DNA from: Luteolibacter sp. SL250
GTDB lineage: Bacteria; Verrucomicrobiota; Verrucomicrobiia; Verrucomicrobiales; Akkermansiaceae
Length of the DNA stretch: 64,000 nt
Assembly: GCF_026625605.1 (NCBI RefSeq)
Contig: NZ_CP113054.1
Location: 2,108,001-2,172,000 of the forward strand
Reading direction: 5' to 3'
Shown: piece by piece, positions 59,486 through 64,000 of the stretch
How the letters are laid out: each line of letters opens with the position of its first letter
Position numbering within the stretch: position 1 is the first letter of the stretch
Notes under the pieces: model-generated
The model's input: only the letters and a program-made list of their open reading frames with translations
The model's database searches: none
Told to the model about the DNA's origin: nothing
Position numbers and translations under genes: made by a program

Positions 59486-62400
59486 ATGAAACCCTCCCGT
59501 CTCTCCCTGTTCCCGCGTGTACTCGTGCCTCTTTCGTTCGCAGTGGCGGCCATCAGCGCCCATGCGGATCCCATCAACTGGACCGGTGCCAGCAACGGCG
59601 TGTGGTCCCTTGGTACGAACTGGGCGGGAGGAAATGTCCCTGCTGGCACGGACGTGGCGACCTTCTCCCAGTCCGCCGCCGCCATCAACGTCAAGCTGGA
59701 TGGCAACCAGACGATCGCCGGACTGGAGACCCTCACGGGAGCGACCACCAATGTCCACACCCTGCTGGGGGAGACGATGGACCGCGTCCTCACCATCGGC
59801 GAGCTGGGCATCAACCATTTCAGCGGTGGTCTCACCATCGGCTCCACCACGGCGGGCCAGAAGGTGGATGTCGTTCTCGCCGCCGGACAGAAGTGGAACA
59901 GCGCCCGCGGCGGCGGCAGCGGCACCGCGCAGGCCGTTTTCATCAACAACAACGTCACCCTGGCGACCGGGCTCGGCACCCAGACCCTCGAACTGACGGG
60001 GACCAACACGGGAGCCTACATCGGCGGCGTCATCGGCAATGAGGCTGGCAGCACCCTGAACATCCTCAAGACGGGCGCCGGTGTCTGGACGCTGAATGGG
60101 GCGAACACCTACTCCGGCACCACCCAGGTCAATGAGGGCACGTTGCGCCTCGGCGCGGTGGGCGTCGCACCATCAAGCATTTCCGTGGCTGCCGGTGCGA
60201 CCCTGAGTTTCCGGACGAACGGCGGAATGACCTCCGCGCAGATCGACGCCCACATTGCGGGTGCGAACCTCGCCTCCGGTGCGTTCATCGCGCTGGACAC
60301 CAACAACGGCGGCGGTACCTACGAGGGGACCTACAATTCGTCCCACCGCCTGTTCAAGACCAGCGGCAACAACCTGCTGCTGACTGGAACCATCAACGCT
60401 GCCGGCGGTATGACCATCAGCGAAGGCGGGTTGGTTCTTTCGGCTCCGTCGTTGCTCACGGGAAATGTCACCGTGGCGTCCAACGCGGCGCTCATCCTCC
60501 GTGCGGGTGGCGCCGGCTTCAGTTCCGCGGATATCACCAGTTTCCGATCCAACGCCACGGTCACGTACGCCGGCACCTCTTATTTCGGCCTCAGTACCGC
60601 GAATGGTGACTTCACTTACGGGGGTGTCCTGCCGGACTCCGGCACCACCCGCTTCACCAAGCAGGACACCAACACCCTCTTCCTCACCGCCCAGAACACC
60701 TACACCGGCGGTACCCAGATCACCAACGGCACGCTTTCCGTTTCTGACATCAAGAACGGCAGTGTCGCCAGCCAGATGGGGGCTTCATCGAACGTCGCCA
60801 ACGGCATTATCCTCGCCGGGGGGCGCCTCCAGTACACCGGGGCGGGTTCAACCACGAACCGTCTCTTCAACCTGACTGCCACTTCCACCATAGAGGCCTC
60901 CGGTACCGGCGCGCTGGTTTTCAACAACACCGGGACGATCACCGCGGAAAACGGGTCAAGGACCCTCTATCTCACCGGCTACAGTGATGACGACAACCGG
61001 ATGGGGCTCAACCTGGCCAACGTCACCACCGGAACCAACACCACAGCCGTCATCAAGAACGGTTCCGGAAAATGGATACTCTCCGGAAACAATACCCACA
61101 CCGGCGCCACCACGGTCCGTGGAGGGACTCTCGTCCTGGACTACTCCGGTGGGAAAAACCCCATCTCTGCCACCGGCCAGGTCACTGTCCAGAATGGCAC
61201 GGTGGAGTTCCTTGGCAGTGGTCCGGAAACCGTCAACACCATCAGCCTGGCGGAAGCCGAGAACGGATTCGCCACGCTGCGGGTCACCGGTGGCATGGCC
61301 CTGACCGCCAACACACTCAGCAGCTCCACCCAGAGCCAGCGGCACATCCTCATCGACCTCCTCGGCGCGGGGAACTCCCTCACCGCCACCGCCCTTGCCG
61401 GCAACGCGAGCACCCTCAGCAACGGCTTGCTCACGACCGGAAGCTCCCGCGCCAACGTCATCCTCAGGGCGAATGATGGCACCTATGGCTTCGCCGCCCG
61501 TACGGGAACGGCCATCGAAAAGCTTTCCGGGCAGACGGACATCGCCGCGGGCACCTTCAACAACGTCACCAGCAACACCACCAACTACCGGTTCGGCGCC
61601 GGCAGCTACACCACCGGTGCCTCCCTGACGTATCAGACCATGACGTTCGACTCTTCCGGGGGGGCGATCAACCTCGAGTTCTCCTCCGGCCACAACTTCA
61701 ACTCGAATGGCAACGGCCGTGGTGTCCTGTTCACCGGTACGAACGATGTGAACCTGAGCGGCGCGGGCGGGGGCATCGCCCAATCAACCTGGATCAGCAA
61801 CTACCTGGAAGGTGCTGATCTGAACATCAGCAGTTCCTTCGGCAGCACCGGCTACCTCCTCGTGGGCGGCACCGGCTTCACCAACTACACCGGCACCGGC
61901 CTTGCCGCCGGGGCGAACGGTGAATTCGTCCTCAACGGTGGGTTGTTCCGCTATGCTCCCACCGCCTCTGTCACACTCACCTCCGCCAACCACCGGATCA
62001 ACAGCGGGGTGTTCGAAATCGGCGCCAACCTCAATGGCGGCGGGGCGCTCGATCTGGAGCGGACGACCAGCAACTTCCGCCTCACCGGCGACTCCGGCTT
62101 CAGCGCCCACGGTGCCGAGCGGAAGGTGTCGCTGGGGGCGTCCGTCACCTGGGGGGCTGCGAATTTCCTCAGCAACAACTCCAACGAGGACGCGGACTTC
62201 ACCTTCCGTCTGTCCTCCACCCGGTCGAACGCCACCCTTGATTTCCAATCGAAGATCGACCTCAACGGCCGCTCCCGCACGGTCGAAGTGGAGAACGGCT
62301 CCGCGGATGTGGATGCCCGGCTGTCCGGCGGACTCACCGGCACCGGCATCGCTTCCCGCTTCGTGAAGACCGGGTCAGGAACCCTCGAACTGACCGGAGT

Positions 62401-62965
62401 GAACGACTACGGTGGAACCACCCGCATCGAGGGTGGCAGGCTGTTGGTGGGAGGTGGCGGCCTGACCGCGACGACGGCCGTCCACGTGGCTAATTCCACC
62501 CTCGGACTGCAGGCCACGGAAGTCATCAACAACGCCGCGGACATCACTCTGGAGAATGGCAGGATCACCACCGTCGGCGACCAGACGGAAACCCTGGGCC
62601 GCCTCATCCTCTTGGGGGATAATACGCTCGATCTCGTGGGTCTGGCCAATGTCATCCAGATGGCATCCTCCGCAGACCAGACCTGGAGCAGCAGCCTCAC
62701 CATCCTCAACTGGAACGGCAATGCGGCCGGCAACGGCTCCGACCGCTTCTTCATAGGCGGTGATGCCAATGGTGTCACCAGCGACCAGTTGTCGAAGATC
62801 TTCTTCGTTGATCCGGAGGTGGACGGGGTCCTGCAAACGGGTACCTTCGGGGCCTCCATCCTGAATACCGGTGAGATTGTCGCTCTCATCCCGGAGCCGT
62901 CCGCCACCTTCCTGCTTGCTGGGGCATCTCTTGGCGTGCTGCTCCGCAGGCGACGCAGGGATTGA
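59486..62965 (+). CDS. Autotransporter-associated beta-strand repeat protein with PEP-CTERM anchor
   Basis: A 1159-residue surface protein. Signal peptide (FPRVLVPLSFAVAAISAHA) then a passenger of right-handed beta-helix type. Autotransporter-associated beta-strand repeats appear as LNGANTYSGTTQVNEGTL (about residue 200), LTAQNTYTGGTQITNGTL (400), LSGNNTHTGATTVRGGTL (530) and LTGVNDYGGTTRIEGGRL (970). No outer-membrane barrel follows; the end is a PEP-CTERM tag, IPEPSATFLLAGASLGVLLRRRRRD, for exosortase sorting. The ATG at 59486 starts the signal. Likely an adhesin or surface-layer-type protein. Confidence 0.92.
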   Translation: MKPSRLSLFPRVLVPLSFAVAAISAHADPINWTGASNGVWSLGTNWAGGNVPAGTDVATFSQSAAAINVKLDGNQTIAGLETLTGATTNVHTLLGETMDRVLTIGELGINHFSGGLTIGSTTAGQKVDVVLAAGQKWNSARGGGSGTAQAVFINNNVTLATGLGTQTLELTGTNTGAYIGGVIGNEAGSTLNILKTGAGVWTLNGANTYSGTTQVNEGTLRLGAVGVAPSSISVAAGATLSFRTNGGMTSAQIDAHIAGANLASGAFIALDTNNGGGTYEGTYNSSHRLFKTSGNNLLLTGTINAAGGMTISEGGLVLSAPSLLTGNVTVASNAALILRAGGAGFSSADITSFRSNATVTYAGTSYFGLSTANGDFTYGGVLPDSGTTRFTKQDTNTLFLTAQNTYTGGTQITNGTLSVSDIKNGSVASQMGASSNVANGIILAGGRLQYTGAGSTTNRLFNLTATSTIEASGTGALVFNNTGTITAENGSRTLYLTGYSDDDNRMGLNLANVTTGTNTTAVIKNGSGKWILSGNNTHTGATTVRGGTLVLDYSGGKNPISATGQVTVQNGTVEFLGSGPETVNTISLAEAENGFATLRVTGGMALTANTLSSSTQSQRHILIDLLGAGNSLTATALAGNASTLSNGLLTTGSSRANVILRANDGTYGFAARTGTAIEKLSGQTDIAAGTFNNVTSNTTNYRFGAGSYTTGASLTYQTMTFDSSGGAINLEFSSGHNFNSNGNGRGVLFTGTNDVNLSGAGGGIAQSTWISNYLEGADLNISSSFGSTGYLLVGGTGFTNYTGTGLAAGANGEFVLNGGLFRYAPTASVTLTSANHRINSGVFEIGANLNGGGALDLERTTSNFRLTGDSGFSAHGAERKVSLGASVTWGAANFLSNNSNEDADFTFRLSSTRSNATLDFQSKIDLNGRSRTVEVENGSADVDARLSGGLTGTGIASRFVKTGSGTLELTGVNDYGGTTRIEGGRLLVGGGGLTATTAVHVANSTLGLQATEVINNAADITLENGRITTVGDQTETLGRLILLGDNTLDLVGLANVIQMASSADQTWSSSLTILNWNGNAAGNGSDRFFIGGDANGVTSDQLSKIFFVDPEVDGVLQTGTFGASILNTGEIVALIPEPSATFLLAGASLGVLLRRRRRD

Positions 62966-63055
62966 GTCCGGTTCCGGTGGGGCCGGCCCGGCCCTGCCAT
63001 TTTCAGGCCCATTTTTTATTGGGCCGCGGGCGGGAACCGGCATTAGCCTCCGTGC

Positions 63056-64000
63056 GTGGCACTACTCCTGGCGATCGAATCTTCCTGTGATGAAACCGCG
63101 GTGGCAATCCTCCGCGGGCAGCCGGGGGAGGCGACGGAGATCCTCGCGTCGGAGATTTCATCGCAGATCGAGCTGCACCGGGAGCATGGAGGCGTGGTGC
63201 CGGAGCTGGCATCGCGGAACCACTCGTTGAACCTCCGGCCGCTGGTGGACCAGGCCATCGCACATGCCGGGGTTGGCGTCACGGAGATCGACGCTTTCGC
63301 AGCGACCACGGGGCCGGGTCTTGCTTCCTCATTGCTCATCGGCAGCACGGCGGCAAAGGCGATGGCTTGCGCGCTGGGCAAGCCGTTCCTCGGCGTGAAC
63401 CATCTGGAGGGGCACCTCCTTTCCCCCTTCGTGGGTGGCACACAGGTGCCGCCCCACGTCGCCCTCATCGTTTCCGGCGGGCACACGCTGCTGCTGGAGG
63501 TGGCGGGAGCGGGGAGATACACCAGGCTCGGAGGGACGCGGGACGACGCGGCGGGCGAGGCCTACGACAAGGTCGGAAAAATGCTCGGTCTGCCCTATCC
63601 CGGTGGCCCGGAGATCGAGAAAGCCGCCGTTGGCGGGGATGTTAAGGCGTATGATTTCCCGCGCTCCATGCTGCATGATCCGCATCTGGACTTTTCCTTT
63701 TCCGGGCTGAAGACAGCGGTTCTTTACACGCTCCAGCGGGAGGAAGGGAACATCCGCCTGCCGGATCTGGCCGCCTCCTTCCAGCAGGCCGTCATCGAGA
63801 TCCTCGTCGGCAAGACGATGAAGGCTGTGGAGCGCACCGGCCACCGGATGGTCGCACTGTCCGGCGGCGTCACCATGAACAAGGCGTTGCGTGCCGCGTT
63901 CCAGGAGGCCTGTGACAAAAGGGGGATCTCACTGGCCATCGCACCGCCCGCGCTGTGCACGGACAATGCGGCGATGATCGCCTTCGCCGCGCTGCTCCGT
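63056..64000 (+). CDS. tsaD: tRNA N6-adenosine threonylcarbamoyltransferase, 3' end cut by window
   Basis: The first 315 residues of TsaD (Kae1/YgjD), which transfers the threonylcarbamoyl group to A37 of ANN-decoding tRNAs with TsaB and TsaE. Visible motifs: LLAIESSCDETAVAIL at the start, ATTGPGLASSLLIGSTAAKAMA, the metal-binding NHLEGHLLSPF (HxxGH), VSGGHTLLLEV, GEAYDKVGKMLGLPYPGGP and SGGVTMNKALR, CTDNAAMIAFA. GTG start at 63056. The frame is open to the window edge; about 20-30 residues are missing. Confidence 0.96.
   Translation, partial: MALLLAIESSCDETAVAILRGQPGEATEILASEISSQIELHREHGGVVPELASRNHSLNLRPLVDQAIAHAGVGVTEIDAFAATTGPGLASSLLIGSTAAKAMACALGKPFLGVNHLEGHLLSPFVGGTQVPPHVALIVSGGHTLLLEVAGAGRYTRLGGTRDDAAGEAYDKVGKMLGLPYPGGPEIEKAAVGGDVKAYDFPRSMLHDPHLDFSFSGLKTAVLYTLQREEGNIRLPDLAASFQQAVIEILVGKTMKAVERTGHRMVALSGGVTMNKALRAAFQEACDKRGISLAIAPPALCTDNAAMIAFAALLR

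Noticed and set aside
58069-60009. 646-codon open frame on the minus strand
   Set aside because: Antisense to the DUF1080 gene and crossing its terminator; no recognisable motif.

Overview
The window is a GC-rich bacterial chromosome segment that most likely comes from Verrucomicrobiota (a Luteolibacter/Haloferula-like member of the Verrucomicrobiales). This assignment is inferred from gene content: PEP-CTERM surface proteins with terminal arginine clusters, an autotransporter-associated beta-strand repeat protein, a tandem DUF1080 protein, bactofilins, a Gld-type ABC system with a DUF4340 partner, lpxB (so a Gram-negative envelope) and GxxExxY repeat loci. No rRNA, tRNA, CRISPR array, transposase or prophage was seen. 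No gene-free stretch exceeds 300 bases; the largest gaps (about 245-270 bases) are at 26373-26639, 27432-27677, 35502-35754, 38868-39120 and 57706-57972.

Layout. 1-2140: an AraC regulator and a fosmidomycin-resistance-type MFS pump. 2144-4566 (-): two exported DPxxA-repeat proteins. 4659-11411 (-): a six-gene operon with TolC-like outer-membrane factor, MacA adaptor, MacB-type ATPase and permease, OmpR-type response regulator and histidine kinase. 11484-15184 (-): carA, a GxxExxY gene framed by inverted repeats, purA and uppS. 15330-16677: an orphan ORF and a PEP-CTERM protein flanked by related hairpins. 16903-21793 (-): Gld-type ABC ATPase, permease, GldG-like protein and DUF4340 protein. 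21939-26372: LON-domain protein, DEAD-box helicase, mutL. 26373-33860: an AT-rich spacer followed by a cassette of exported and pilin-like proteins with a structured leader RNA; this is the best candidate here for an undescribed system. 33865-40441: zinc-ribbon coiled-coil protein, RarD-type permease, dCMP-deaminase-like enzyme, pgi, apt, DUF2200 protein, nadA. 40499-42874 (-): TPR-like membrane protein and two bactofilins. 42995-49397: lpxB, a very short His-rich lipoprotein gene, a RibD-like reductase, an SLC13-type transporter, an ACT-domain protein and an unusual P-loop protein. 49401-54621: nuoD, thioredoxin, nuoE, vapBC, nuoF and a MauE/DoxX-like gene, preceded by a perfect CRP/FNR-like palindrome. 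54749-59304: a sugar-catabolic locus (NagB-like, Gfo/Idh/MocA, AraC, DUF1080). 59486-62965: a giant PEP-CTERM beta-strand protein. 63056-64000: the 5' part of tsaD.

Two well-conserved proteins, the histidine kinase near 6023-6117 and the first pilin-like protein near 30614-30770, lack a credible start codon in frame. In both cases a normally placed ATG/GTG exists one frame away, so each is either a one-base error or natural indel, or a non-canonical start.
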